Source of the DNA: CADCVT01 sp036389155
Lineage (GTDB): Bacteria > Actinomycetota > Thermoleophilia > Solirubrobacterales > Solirubrobacteraceae
Assembly (NCBI GenBank): GCA_036389155.1
Contig: DASVQN010000028.1
Span: 1-64,000, forward strand
Length of the DNA stretch: 64,000 nucleotides
Direction of reading: 5' to 3'
Part shown: piece after piece, positions 52,360 to 60,904 of the stretch
How the letters are laid out: each line of letters starts with the position of its first letter
Numbering within the stretch: position 1 is the stretch's first letter
Translations under genes and position numbers: made by a program
The notes under the pieces: generated by a model
Seen by the model: only the letters and a program-made list of their open reading frames with translations
Told to the model about the DNA's origin: nothing
Databases searched by the model: none

Positions 52360-54212
52360 CTGCGAGGTCCTTGGGCTGTGTTCGCGGTTGTTCGGGAGAC
52401 GGCGAGGCCGACGGCAGGCCGGAGCGCCGTGACGCTCCGCCACGTCCGGCGCGGGATCCAGGTCGCGGCGCGCAGCACCCAGGCGAGCGGCGGCCGCGGC
52501 TGCAGCCCCCGCGCGGCGCGGCGGGAAGCCCACCAGGCACCAGCCGCACCGGCGCCCGCGCCGACGAGGAGCGGGCCCACCACGGTGCTGAGCGCGCCCG
52601 GGCCGAGGCGCAGGCCGCCGCTGAAGCCGAGCATGTCGCCCTCCAGGGAGACTGTCGCTGCGCCGCGGGCGACGAGCAGGCCGATCGCCCACGGAACCGC
52701 GACGAGGGCGCCGTAGGCGGCCGCCTGACCGCGCGACGTCGCGCCCAGGCGTCGCGCTGCCGTCGCGCCGCCCTCCATCAGCGCCGCCACGATCACCGCG
52801 AGCAGGGGCAGCCCGACGAGCATCCCGAGCAGGACGCGCGGATCGGTCGTCGCACCATAGGACGCGGCGGTCTCATCGACGCTGTCGAAGAAGGAGGCGC
52901 TGCCCGCGTAGTGGACCTCGTAGACGACGCCCTGGAAGAAGTAGAGGACCAGGACGATCAGCGTCGGCAGCAGGAGGATCGCGCCCAGAAGAGCGGCGCG
53001 GCCCTCCGCCGAGGAGAGGCCCAGCACCACCGCGAGCGCGGCGACGCCGAGCAGCACCGCTGCCACGGCGCCCGACCCGGGGCCGGCGCGACGGAGGAGG
53101 GGCTCGCCCACAAGCCCGACGGCGAGGAGCATGAGCGCCGCCACGAGGGGAGTCATGGCCTGCTCGTCGACGGCGAAGGCTCCGAACCAGAGCAGCAGGT
53201 AGACGGCGATCACGCCCGCGAGCGCGGACGCGGCCCGCGCGAGCGCCCAACCCGCCGCGGCCGCGAGGTCGAGAGCGGGCACGCCGAAACGGCCCTGGGC
53301 GCGCTCGGCGACGGCCGCCGGCGCACGGCGCCCCAGTACACGCGTCATGCCGCCGAAGCCGCCCGCGACCGTTCCCCATGCGGTGCCCCAGAGCAGGGTT
53401 CCGAGGATCTCCGCGTGCACGTCCGATCCCAACGCGTTCGCGAGCGCGGCGAGGACGCCGAACGCCGGGCCGACGGCAGCCCCGGCGATCAGGGCGTCGC
53501 GCACGGACGCGGCCCGGGCACGGTCGGCCGCGGCCCAGCCTCCCAGCGCCAGCGCGACGAGCGGGACGACGGTGAGCGTCGTCAGCGGGAGATGCAGGGT
53601 GGCGCTGCCGGAGGCGGTCCCGAGGAGCGGTAGGTCGGCGATGTCGGCGCTCGCCACGAGGGACGCTCCGAGAGCGAAGCCGAGGGCCGGAATGGCGGCA
53701 CCAGCGTCGCCCGCGGCGCCGAAGAGCAGCGCGAGCGGCAGCAGCGCCGCGACCAGCGCGACCACGGCCCCCAGCGCGGCCGGCGCGGCCCAACGGGCGC
53801 CGCCGGCCGGCAGCGCGAGGATCGGCGCCGGCGCGGTTGCCCGCACGTCGACAGCCGGCGCCGGAGCGATCGGCGGCGGCGCGGGTACCGAGGCCGGCTC
53901 GGGGGCGAGGGCGCGGGAGGGAGCGGGGGTCGGTGCAGGGATGAACACCGCACGCGGCAGCGGCGCGGCCTGCACGGGCGCGTCCGGCACGATCGCGTCG
54001 TCAGGCGGGTCGTCGAACGAGACCACGAGCCGGCCATCGGGCCGGCGGCCGGGCGCGGGCGCGGCCTCGCCCGGGTCCGCGGGCGTGGCTTCAGAGGGTG
54101 CCGCGGTCGCGACGAGCTCGGGGAGCTCCCCGCCGCAGGTGCCGCAGAACCGGCCTGTCTCCAGGCGGGCGGTCCCGCACGATGGGCAGAAGTTCGCGAG
54201 CGCTGTGGTCAT
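52356..54212 (-). CDS. Zinc-ribbon polytopic membrane protein
   Basis: This is a 618-residue protein with N-terminal zinc ribbon (CPSCGTARLETGRFCGTCGG, residues about 9-28), an acidic and Pro/Ala-rich cytoplasmic linker to about residue 140, then about twelve membrane helices (for example WAAPAALGAVVALVAALLPL, VIAVYLLLWFGAFAV, LLPTLIVLVLYFF). No transporter family is recognised. It heads a two-gene operon diverging from the ubiquitin-like operon over 155 bp. Confidence 0.72.
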   Translation of the reverse strand: MTTALANFCPSCGTARLETGRFCGTCGGELPELVATAAPSEATPADPGEAAPAPGRRPDGRLVVSFDDPPDDAIVPDAPVQAAPLPRAVFIPAPTPAPSRALAPEPASVPAPPPIAPAPAVDVRATAPAPILALPAGGARWAAPAALGAVVALVAALLPLALLFGAAGDAGAAIPALGFALGASLVASADIADLPLLGTASGSATLHLPLTTLTVVPLVALALGGWAAADRARAASVRDALIAGAAVGPAFGVLAALANALGSDVHAEILGTLLWGTAWGTVAGGFGGMTRVLGRRAPAAVAERAQGRFGVPALDLAAAAGWALARAASALAGVIAVYLLLWFGAFAVDEQAMTPLVAALMLLAVGLVGEPLLRRAGPGSGAVAAVLLGVAALAVVLGLSSAEGRAALLGAILLLPTLIVLVLYFFQGVVYEVHYAGSASFFDSVDETAASYGATTDPRVLLGMLVGLPLLAVIVAALMEGGATAARRLGATSRGQAAAYGALVAVPWAIGLLVARGAATVSLEGDMLGFSGGLRLGPGALSTVVGPLLVGAGAGAAGAWWASRRAARGLQPRPPLAWVLRAATWIPRRTWRSVTALRPAVGLAVSRTTANTAQGPRR

Positions 54213-54318
54213 GGAACCTTCTCCACCAGCCCGTAATCCGGGGCATGGGGATAGGGGCGACGCTAACCGGGCTGAAGCAGGGCGTGGTGGGTTTGGACGA
54301 ATGTCGTATAGCGGGCAG

Positions 54319-54348
54319 TTGCGCCGCCGCGGGCGAGGTCCATAGGGT
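54319..54348 (+). promoter_or_regulatory. Candidate promoter of the ubiquitin-like operon
   Basis: TTGCGC (54319-54324) and TAGGGT (54343-54348) are 18 bp apart and lie 19 bp upstream of the first ATG, which has a strong AGGAGG ribosome site. All genes from here to the right edge are co-directional with gaps of 27 bp or less, so this could drive the whole set. Prediction only. Confidence 0.35.
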
Positions 54349-54367
54349 GATCGCAGGAGGTGCCGCC

Positions 54368-54922
54368 ATGGCCCGAAGGATCATCACCGAAGAAGACCTA
54401 GCTTCCGATCAGCCCACGCTCGTGGCGGGCCCTGTGGTCCAGGCGCCGCCGCCGCTGTTGAACGGGGGCGGCACGATCATGCCGCCCCCCGCGGGACCGC
54501 CGATGATCCCGCCACCCGTGCCGGCCGCTCGCGGCGCCCTCGGCCCGCTCGCGATCGTGCTCGCGGTCATCGCCGTCCTCGTTGTCGGCGTCGCGAGCTT
54601 CTTCGGGGGTCAGAGCACGCGGGCCTCCGATCCGGAGATCGACCAGCGTCTCGCGGAGCAGTCACAGCAGCTGACGAGCCAGCACCAGCAGGAGCTTGCG
54701 TCGGTCGAGCGCGACATGCGCCGTGACTTCCAGCGCAAGCTCGAGGCACGCGTCCTGCGCGCCGAGCGCCGCGGCGAGGCCCGCGGGCGGATGGAAGGCC
54801 GTCAGGAGGGCGTGAGCCAGGGGCGCAACGAGGGCTACCAGCAGGGGCGCGAGGCGGGCGAGCGCTCAGGTTTCGAGCGCGGCACGTGCTACACGCCCGG
54901 CACGCACATCTACGTCTGCTGA
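54368..54922 (+). CDS. Membrane-anchored coiled-coil protein
   Basis: This is a 184-residue protein: a cytoplasmic N-terminus with a Pro-rich segment (IMPPPAGPPMIPPPVP), a membrane helix (GPLAIVLAVIAVLVVGVASF, about 60-80), then a charged coiled coil (about 88-140; QQLTSQHQQELASVERDMRR, RKLEARVLRAERRGEARGRM) and a Gly/Gln/Arg-rich repeat (EGRQEGVSQGRNEGYQQGRE) ending in two Cys. The PPPAGPP motif recurs in the divergent zinc-ribbon protein. It is the first gene of the ubiquitin-like operon; its role is unknown. Confidence 0.75.
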   Translation: MARRIITEEDLASDQPTLVAGPVVQAPPPLLNGGGTIMPPPAGPPMIPPPVPAARGALGPLAIVLAVIAVLVVGVASFFGGQSTRASDPEIDQRLAEQSQQLTSQHQQELASVERDMRRDFQRKLEARVLRAERRGEARGRMEGRQEGVSQGRNEGYQQGREAGERSGFERGTCYTPGTHIYVC

Positions 54923-54926
54923 TCGG

Positions 54927-55526
54927 ATGGCGACGGCCCCCGGCTGGCGACCGGGGGTCGTCGAGGCCCTCTACGCGCACGCCTGCGGCGCGGCGGCCGG
55001 TGGCTCGGCGGCCGGTGTCCTCGTCGGCCGCCTTCCCAGCGCGAGCGCACCGATGGACGTCGTGGGCGCCATCGCCCTCGGCGACTCACGCCGTCCGATC
55101 CTCGACGCGTCCTCGTGGCAACGCGTGGAGTCGGCGCTGCACGTCCACTACGCCGGATCCGAGGTCGTGGGCTGGTACGTGAGCCGTCCCGGGGCCGGCA
55201 CAGACGCCCACCACGGCGACATCCTCGCGCACCAAAGCTGGTTCCCCGGACCCCGTGTGCTGCTCGTCCTCGACCCGACGCTTCACGCGGGTGCGCTCTA
55301 TGTCGGGTCCCCCGCCGGGCTGCACCTCCTTCACCAGGGACCACTCGACGCGGGCGTCGCGACCGCCGGCGTGGCCGCCGCCGCAGCCGAGGCCGAGGCG
55401 GAGGCCGCGGCGCGCTGGCCGCGCGGGGCCACGCTCGCCGCCGCGGTCGTGGGCGTCCTCCTCGGGCTGCTGATCTGGCTGGCGGCGGGCGCCGACGCGG
55501 GCGTGCTGGCCGCGAGGACGCCGTAG
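54927..55526 (+). CDS. Tail-anchored pseudo-JAMM (MPN-minus) protein
   Basis: This is a 199-residue protein. Residues of about 10-135 align in pattern with the JAMM/MPN fold of the active protein at 60897: AAGVLVGRL matches GGVLVGH, and EVVGWYVSRPGAGTDAHHGD matches the catalytic strand-loop EIVGWYHSHPGHGIFLSDHD. The catalytic Glu and both His are replaced (by Ser, Val and Arg), so it should not bind zinc or cleave isopeptides. A C-terminal helix (TLAAAVVGVLLGLLIWLAAG) anchors it in the membrane. Parallels with eukaryotic MPN-plus/MPN-minus pairs suggest a partner or scaffold for the active protease. Confidence 0.7.
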   Translation: MATAPGWRPGVVEALYAHACGAAAGGSAAGVLVGRLPSASAPMDVVGAIALGDSRRPILDASSWQRVESALHVHYAGSEVVGWYVSRPGAGTDAHHGDILAHQSWFPGPRVLLVLDPTLHAGALYVGSPAGLHLLHQGPLDAGVATAGVAAAAAEAEAEAAARWPRGATLAAAVVGVLLGLLIWLAAGADAGVLAARTP

Positions 55527-55529
55527 CGC

Positions 55530-56603
55530 GTGGCCGGGCTGCGACAGCTCGGGGCGCTTCGCGGCGGGACGGTCGCGTGCGTCTCGCTCGTGCTCACCTA
55601 CTGGACGCTGAGCGCAATCGCTGCCGTCGCGGGCTCGAGCCCGGACCGGCCACCGGCCGCAGCGCCCGTGACCACGGACCCGGCACGCGCCGAGCGCTCC
55701 AGGGCGCCGGGCCCGTCGCGAGCTCAGCAGCGCGCGCGGGCGGCGGCGCGACTCGCGGGGCGAGTCGTCGTCGTCACGCTGCGCTCGCCGGCTCCCCCCG
55801 GCGCGCTGCTCCGGGCGGTGAAGCACGGGGCGGTCGCGGGCGTTCTGCTCGACGGCGCGAGCATCGAGACCCGCGCGCAGGTGCACGAGACGACGGCCGC
55901 GTTGCAGCGGGCGGCGCAGGCGGGTGGCCGGCCACCACTCCTCGTGCTCGCCGAGCAGGAGGGCGGGGCGCGCCGCGCCTTCGGTTCGATCGGGCCGAGA
56001 CGGGCCCCGGCGGCGATCGCCGACGACGACGACGCATTCGCGACCGCGCGCGAAGAGGGCGCCGATGCCGGATCGCAGCTGCGCGAGCTCGGGGTCAACG
56101 TCGACCTCGCTCCCTCGCTCGACCTGCCCGGGATGCCGGGCGCCGGACCGGCCTCGGCGAGTTGGGGACGGACGTCGGAGGACGTGGCTGATCTCGCGTG
56201 CGAGTTCGCCAACGGTCTGCGCGCCGGCGGGGTCGTCCCGGCACTCAAGCATCTCCCCGCGTCGGGCACCGCGACCGAGGACGCGCTCGAGCCGTACCGG
56301 CGCTGCCTGGCCTCGGGCGCGGCGCTCGTCGTGCTCGCCCCGGGGCCGGCGGCGGTGGAGCGCGAGGTGCGGGAGCGCGTCGGGTTCGACGGCGTCGTCC
56401 TGGATCTCTCACCGGCGCGGGCGGGCGACGCTCCTTCCCGGCTCAGGCGGGGCGTCGACCTCGTCGTCGTGGAGAGCGACGCCGGCGAGGCCGGACGCGC
56501 TCGCAGGGCGATCGCGGCCGCCGTAGGCGCGGGCCGCGTGAGGATCGGCGCGCTGCGCCGTGCGGGCGAGCGCGTCGGCCGGCTGCGAGAGGGCGTCTCG
56601 TGA
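55530..56603 (+). CDS. Membrane-anchored degenerate GH3 (NagZ-like) domain protein
   Basis: This is a 357-residue protein with one N-terminal membrane helix (VACVSLVLTYWTLSAIAAVA) and a GH3-like barrel (about 75-350): GAVAGVLLDGASI, LLVLAEQEGGARRAFGSIGP, LRELGVNVDLAPSLDLPG and AGGVVPALKHLPASGTATED. In NagZ-type beta-N-acetylhexosaminidases the last motif is KHFPGHG with a catalytic His; here it is KHLPASG. It is therefore probably a non-catalytic glycan- or peptidoglycan-binding protein. GTG start; the stop overlaps the transporter gene. Confidence 0.68.
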   Translation: MAGLRQLGALRGGTVACVSLVLTYWTLSAIAAVAGSSPDRPPAAAPVTTDPARAERSRAPGPSRAQQRARAAARLAGRVVVVTLRSPAPPGALLRAVKHGAVAGVLLDGASIETRAQVHETTAALQRAAQAGGRPPLLVLAEQEGGARRAFGSIGPRRAPAAIADDDDAFATAREEGADAGSQLRELGVNVDLAPSLDLPGMPGAGPASASWGRTSEDVADLACEFANGLRAGGVVPALKHLPASGTATEDALEPYRRCLASGAALVVLAPGPAAVEREVRERVGFDGVVLDLSPARAGDAPSRLRRGVDLVVVESDAGEAGRARRAIAAAVGAGRVRIGALRRAGERVGRLREGVS

Positions 56604-58888
56604 GCGACGACGTCGAAATCCGCCTGCACTCGCGCGAGCCGGTCGAGACGATCCGGCTGCGAACGCCCGCGCTCCTGTACGAAGGCCGGCGGCTCCCGCT
56701 GCGCAACGGCCGGCTCGTCGCGGGCCGCGACCCCGGAGCCGACCTCGTCCTCAATGGGACGGACGACATCGCGCCGCTGCAGTTCGAGCTGAGGCACTCG
56801 GGCGGTGAGACGACGATAGTCTCGGCCGCCGCGGGCACGCTCCTCAACGGAGAGGCCGTCGAGGAAGGCGAACACGTCCTGCAGACGGGCGACGCGATCA
56901 CTGCTGGGCGGCACACGAGCCGCTTCCTCACCGGCCACGAGGTCGACCTCCCTCGCCTCGACGCGCCTGAGGACGAGCCCGACGCGGAGGTGACGCTGCG
57001 GCGGGTGCGGGTCGGCAGCGACCCCGGCAACGAGATCGTGCTCTCGCACGCGATGGTCTCAGCGCACCACGCCGAGGTCGTCCGTACGCCGGCCGGCATC
57101 GAGCTGCGCGATCTGGGTACGTCGACCGGAACGCGGATCAACGGACAGCACGTCGAGCGCTGCTTGCTCGTGACGGGGTCCGAGGTCGGGATCGGCCCCT
57201 TCCGGCTGGTCTTCGACGGCGCGACGCTCGTACCGTTCGAGCGCGGCGGCCTGCGGCTCGAGTCCCGAGGCGTGACGGTCGACGCGGGGCAGAAGCGGAT
57301 CCTGCAGCCGACCGTGTTCGCCGTCGACCCCGGGCAGCTCGTAGCGGTCATCGGCGAGTCCGGCGCCGGCAAGAGCACGCTGCTCCGCGCCCTCGCCGGG
57401 ATCGAGCGCCCGACGTTCGGCATGGCCACGCTCAGCGGCGAGGACGTGACCGTCCGTACGCTCGACGTGGGCTATGTGCCCCAGGACGACATCGTCCACG
57501 GCGCGCTCACCGTCGTGGAGGCGCTGCGCTTCGCCGCCCACCTGCGCCTGCCGGCCGACGCCGACGAGGCGCGCATCGAGGCGCGCGTCGCCGAGGTCAT
57601 CGCGGAGCTCGGCCTCATGCCGCACGCGCACACGCGCATCGACCTGCTCTCCGGCGGTCAGCGCAAGCGAGTCGGCGTGGCGACGGAGCTCCTGAGCGAC
57701 CCGCCGGTCCTCTGTCTCGACGAGCCGACGTCCGCACTCGACCCGCATCTGCAGCGGCGGATGATGAAGCTCTTGCGCCGCCTGGCCGACGGCTCACGCA
57801 CCGTCGTGCTCGTCACGCACGCAACACGCGATCTCGACATGTGCGATCGCATCGCGGTGCTCGCATCGGGCGGCGTGCTCGTCTTCCACGGCACCCCCGC
57901 GGAGGCGCGCAGCTTCTTCGGCGTGTCCGACCTCGGCGATCTCCATCCAGCGCTCGAGCAGCGACCCGCGGCGGAGTGGCAGGCGCGCTTCGAGCAGCAG
58001 CCGGAGCGCGTGGCCGCGGCCGGCGCGCTCCTGAGCTCGCCGCTCACAGCGGGGGCGAACGCTCCGCCGCGCCGGCACCCTCTGGCGCAGGCAGCGGTCC
58101 TTACCCACCGTTACGCGAAGCTGCTCGTCCGCGACCGTCGCAACCTGACGATCCTCCTCGCGCAGGTCCCGGTCCTCGCGATCGCGATCGCGCTGCTCTT
58201 CCAGCTGGACGTCCTGACCGACGTACGGCAGTCGAACCAGGCGGGGCAGCTTCTCTTCATGCTGGTCACGACGAGCGTCTGGCTCGGCTCCATCCTGGCG
58301 GCCCGGGAGATCGTGAAGGAGTCGGCGATCGCCGCGCGAGAGGCGGCCGTGGGCGTGCGCCTGTCGGCGTACCTGACCTCGAAGCTCGTGCTGCTGCTCG
58401 GCCTGGCCACCGGGCAGGCGATCGGGCTCGCGCTGCTGGTGCTGCTGCTCAGACCGTCCGGCGAGAGCCCCTCGGCGCTCGCGTCGCTCGTGGCGATCCT
58501 GGTCCTCTCCGCATGGGTCGCGGTGCTCACCGGCCTGATCGTGTCGTCGCTCGTCTCCACGCAGGACCAGGCCTCGAGCTTCGTCCCGCTACTGCTCATA
58601 CCGCAGCTCCTCTACGGCGGGGCGCTGGTGCCGATCGCGTCGATGAACCCCCTCCTCCAGTGGCTGTCCTACGGCGCGATCGCCCGCTGGGGGTATGACG
58701 GGTCCGCGTCTGCCTTCGACCTCGACGTGCGGATCGCGGCGGATCCGGTGTTCAGTCGGGTCAGCCGCTACGGCGAGGACTTCGCGTCGGCGGCGCCGGG
58801 CGTCTACATGCTCGGCTTGCTCGCGCTCGCCCTGGCGCACCTCGCGATCCTCACGCTTGTAGTGCATCGACGTTTGTTCGATCACTAG
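56600..58888 (+). CDS. FHA-FHA-ABC transporter (ATPase fused to ABC-2 permease)
   Basis: This is a 762-residue half-transporter. FHA 1 (about 35-110) lacks the usual Ser/His pair. FHA 2 (130-205) keeps RRVRVGSDPGNEIVLSH, MVSAHHAE and TGTRINGQ, so it may bind phosphothreonine. The ATPase has Walker A IGESGAGKST (251-260), LSGGQRKR, Walker B VLCLDEPTSALD and the His switch VTHATRD. About six membrane helices follow (from about 535). The layout resembles mycobacterial Rv1747, which is regulated by Ser/Thr kinases. It overlaps both neighbours. Confidence 0.92.
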   Translation: MSDDVEIRLHSREPVETIRLRTPALLYEGRRLPLRNGRLVAGRDPGADLVLNGTDDIAPLQFELRHSGGETTIVSAAAGTLLNGEAVEEGEHVLQTGDAITAGRHTSRFLTGHEVDLPRLDAPEDEPDAEVTLRRVRVGSDPGNEIVLSHAMVSAHHAEVVRTPAGIELRDLGTSTGTRINGQHVERCLLVTGSEVGIGPFRLVFDGATLVPFERGGLRLESRGVTVDAGQKRILQPTVFAVDPGQLVAVIGESGAGKSTLLRALAGIERPTFGMATLSGEDVTVRTLDVGYVPQDDIVHGALTVVEALRFAAHLRLPADADEARIEARVAEVIAELGLMPHAHTRIDLLSGGQRKRVGVATELLSDPPVLCLDEPTSALDPHLQRRMMKLLRRLADGSRTVVLVTHATRDLDMCDRIAVLASGGVLVFHGTPAEARSFFGVSDLGDLHPALEQRPAAEWQARFEQQPERVAAAGALLSSPLTAGANAPPRRHPLAQAAVLTHRYAKLLVRDRRNLTILLAQVPVLAIAIALLFQLDVLTDVRQSNQAGQLLFMLVTTSVWLGSILAAREIVKESAIAAREAAVGVRLSAYLTSKLVLLLGLATGQAIGLALLVLLLRPSGESPSALASLVAILVLSAWVAVLTGLIVSSLVSTQDQASSFVPLLLIPQLLYGGALVPIASMNPLLQWLSYGAIARWGYDGSASAFDLDVRIAADPVFSRVSRYGEDFASAAPGVYMLGLLALALAHLAILTLVVHRRLFDH

Positions 58889-59436
58889 TGCACTTGCTTT
58901 CCGTACAACACCATGGCTACGCTCGGACGACGATGATCAGCCCCCGGAGCAGACGCCTGATGGCGGACTACGAATCGATCCGCGCGACCTACTCCGGACA
59001 CGACCGGGTGACGGTGGAGCCGCTCGGGCCGCTCCCGCCCGAGATCTACCGGGTGACGTACAGGCTGCGCGGCCTGACGCTGCGCGGCGACGTCCCCGTC
59101 CCCGTCGAGGAGCACGCGGTCGAGATCCGCCTTCCGCTGGGCTATCCCCGCGACCAGCCGTACTGCGTGGCCGTCACGCCGGTGTTCCATCCCAACGTCG
59201 CGGGCCACTACTGCATCGCGGATCACTGGTCCGCCGGCCACTCGCTGACCGACGTGATCGCGGAGATCGGCGACATGATCCAGTACCGGAACTTCAACAT
59301 CCAGAGCCCGTTGAACGCGGTCGCTGCGTACTACGCGCAGCAGCACCCGTACCTCTTCCCCGTCGGCTCGGTCGAGCTCGGCGCTCCCGATGTCGAGATC
59401 AGCATCGGCAGCGCTGCCGGCGGCACCGCGGCCTGA
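58888..59436 (+). CDS. E2 ubiquitin-conjugating enzyme-like protein
   Basis: This is a 182-residue protein with the UBC fold signature. An N-terminal helix (RRLMADYESIRATYSG) and strands lead to the PF/YP turn (LPLGYPRDQPYCVAVTPVF), then HPN (101-103), the probable active-site Cys109 in GHYCIADHW, the conserved Trp114, and the closing helices (DVIAEIGDMIQYRNFNIQSP, LNAVAAYYAQQHP). Spacing from HPN to Cys is 6 residues, slightly shorter than in eukaryotic E2s. It should carry the ubiquitin-like protein as a thioester. Start is GTG 58888 (sharing one base with the previous stop) or ATG 58933. Confidence 0.85.
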   Translation: MHLLSVQHHGYARTTMISPRSRRLMADYESIRATYSGHDRVTVEPLGPLPPEIYRVTYRLRGLTLRGDVPVPVEEHAVEIRLPLGYPRDQPYCVAVTPVFHPNVAGHYCIADHWSAGHSLTDVIAEIGDMIQYRNFNIQSPLNAVAAYYAQQHPYLFPVGSVELGAPDVEISIGSAAGGTAA

Positions 59437-59463
59437 ACCAGACCCCCGGAGGATCAGAGGCAC

Positions 59464-59724
59464 ATGGACATCACCGTCGTCGACGCCACGGGCAGCAAGA
59501 GCGAGGAGGCAACCGTCCCCCCGAACACCGCGGCGGGACGTGTCGTCGCAAAGCTCGTCGAGTTGATGGAGCTACCGACGTTCGGCCCCGACGGGCAGCC
59601 GCTCTCGTACAAGTTCCATCACAAGCAGTCGGGGCGGCAGATCGGCGACAACGAGACGCTGGCCCAAGCCGGCGTGCGTGACGGCGACGTCGTCCGCCTC
59701 GTCGCGGAGATCACCGCAGGCTGA
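59464..59724 (+). CDS. Ubiquitin-like protein (YukD/EsaB-type beta-grasp)
   Basis: This is an 86-residue protein with the beta-grasp layout: strand MDITVVDATG, turn, helix TAAGRVVAKLVELMELP, strand SYKFHHKQSGRQI, and the terminal NETLAQAGVRDGDVVRLVAE strand. It ends in Thr-Ala-Gly at the stop codon, so a C-terminal Gly is already exposed and would need no processing before adenylation. A GGAGG ribosome site precedes the ATG. Its position between E2- and E1-like genes marks it as the modifier of the system. Confidence 0.85.
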   Translation: MDITVVDATGSKSEEATVPPNTAAGRVVAKLVELMELPTFGPDGQPLSYKFHHKQSGRQIGDNETLAQAGVRDGDVVRLVAEITAG

Positions 59725-59725
59725 C

Positions 59726-60904
59726 GTGGCGGCGTCCGACCGCCTGAACATCGACCTCGCGCAGTCCGACGGCCGGTACGACCGGCAGGAGCTGATCACG
59801 TGGTGGGACCAGTCGCTGCTCGGCAACGCGCGCGTCCTGGTCCTCGGGGCGGGCGCGCTCGGAAACGAGATCGTCAAGAACCTCGCGCTGCTCGGCGTCG
59901 GGACGATCGTCGTCGCCGATCTCGATCGCGTCGAGAACTCCAACCTGTCGCGGTGCCTCTTTTTCCGCGAGGAGCACGAGGGCATGCCGAAGGCCTCGGT
60001 CGTCGCTGCCGGCGCGCGCGAGCTGAACCCGCAGATCGACGTCGTCGGCGTCGATGGAGACCTCCGCCTCACGCTCGGCCTCTCGGCGTACCGCGACGCC
60101 GACGTGGTCGTGGGCGGACTCGACAACCGCGAGGCCCGCCTGCATGCCAACCAGGCGTGCTGGAAGACGAGCACGCCGTGGATCGACGGCGCGATCGAGG
60201 GCCTGCTCGGCGTCGCCCGGACCTTCGTGCCCCCCGAGTCCGCCTGTTACGAGTGCACGATGAACGAGCAAGACCGGCGACTGCTCGCCGCCCGCCGGGC
60301 GTGCTCGCTCCTCACGCGTGAGCAGATGCAGGGCGGGCACGTCCCGACGACCGCCACGACCTCGAGTGTCATCGCCGGCATCCAGGCGCAGGAAACCGTG
60401 AAGCTGCTGCACCGCGAGACCATCCCGTACACGTTCGCCGGCCGAGGCTTCGTGTACAACGGACTGACGCACGATTCCTATGTCGTGACGTACGCGCGGG
60501 ACGAGTTGTGCATGAGCCACGACACCTATGACCTCGAGCGATCGCGCTCGATCGCCCACCGGACGCGGTTCGGCGACGTCCTCGCCGACGCGGTCGACGT
60601 CCTCGGCGAGGGAGCCGTGCTCGACCTCGAGCTGGAGCTGGTGGTCACCATGACGTGCCCCGCCTGCGCGCTCGAGACGGTGGTGTGCCGCCCACTCGAG
60701 GAGCTTGCCGCGGGCGCGGCGAGCTGCCCGCGGTGCAGCGAGGAGCGGACCCTCGACGCGCGGCATCAAGTCGACGCGGACACGCCGGTCCTCTCGGAGA
60801 AGACACTCGAGGAGGTCGGCATACCGCTCGGGGACGTGCTGACCGCCCGGAGCGGCGAGCGGCGCCACCACTACGTCGTCGAGGAGGCGCTCGTCCGTGC
60901 CTGA
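59726..60904 (+). CDS. E1-like ubiquitin-activating enzyme (ThiF/MoeB superfamily)
   Basis: This is a 392-residue protein. The adenylation domain has RYDRQELITWW, the nucleotide loop LVLGAGALGNEIVKNLALLG (38-57), ADLDRVENSNLSRC (Asp65/Asp67, Arg76), Lys89 and GGLDNREARLHANQ (Asp133). Cys174/Cys177 (ACYEC) are a possible metal pair. Cys193 in ARRACSLL, before GHVPTTATTSSVIAGIQAQE, is the best candidate for the thioester Cys. A C-terminal zinc ribbon (CPAC 311-314, CPRC 334-337) and a short tail domain follow. It overlaps the JAMM gene by 8 bp. Confidence 0.9.
   Translation: MAASDRLNIDLAQSDGRYDRQELITWWDQSLLGNARVLVLGAGALGNEIVKNLALLGVGTIVVADLDRVENSNLSRCLFFREEHEGMPKASVVAAGARELNPQIDVVGVDGDLRLTLGLSAYRDADVVVGGLDNREARLHANQACWKTSTPWIDGAIEGLLGVARTFVPPESACYECTMNEQDRRLLAARRACSLLTREQMQGGHVPTTATTSSVIAGIQAQETVKLLHRETIPYTFAGRGFVYNGLTHDSYVVTYARDELCMSHDTYDLERSRSIAHRTRFGDVLADAVDVLGEGAVLDLELELVVTMTCPACALETVVCRPLEELAAGAASCPRCSEERTLDARHQVDADTPVLSEKTLEEVGIPLGDVLTARSGERRHHYVVEEALVRA

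Noticed and set aside
54927..55526. A second active isopeptidase
   Set aside because: The motif reads Val-Ser-Arg-Pro in place of His-Ser-His-Pro and the catalytic Glu is absent.
59464..59724. Type VII secretion component (YukD/EsaB) as the sole role of the beta-grasp protein
   Set aside because: No WXG100 protein, FtsK-type ATPase or EccB/EccE-like gene is visible, while E1 and E2 genes flank it directly. It cannot be excluded that such genes lie beyond 64000.
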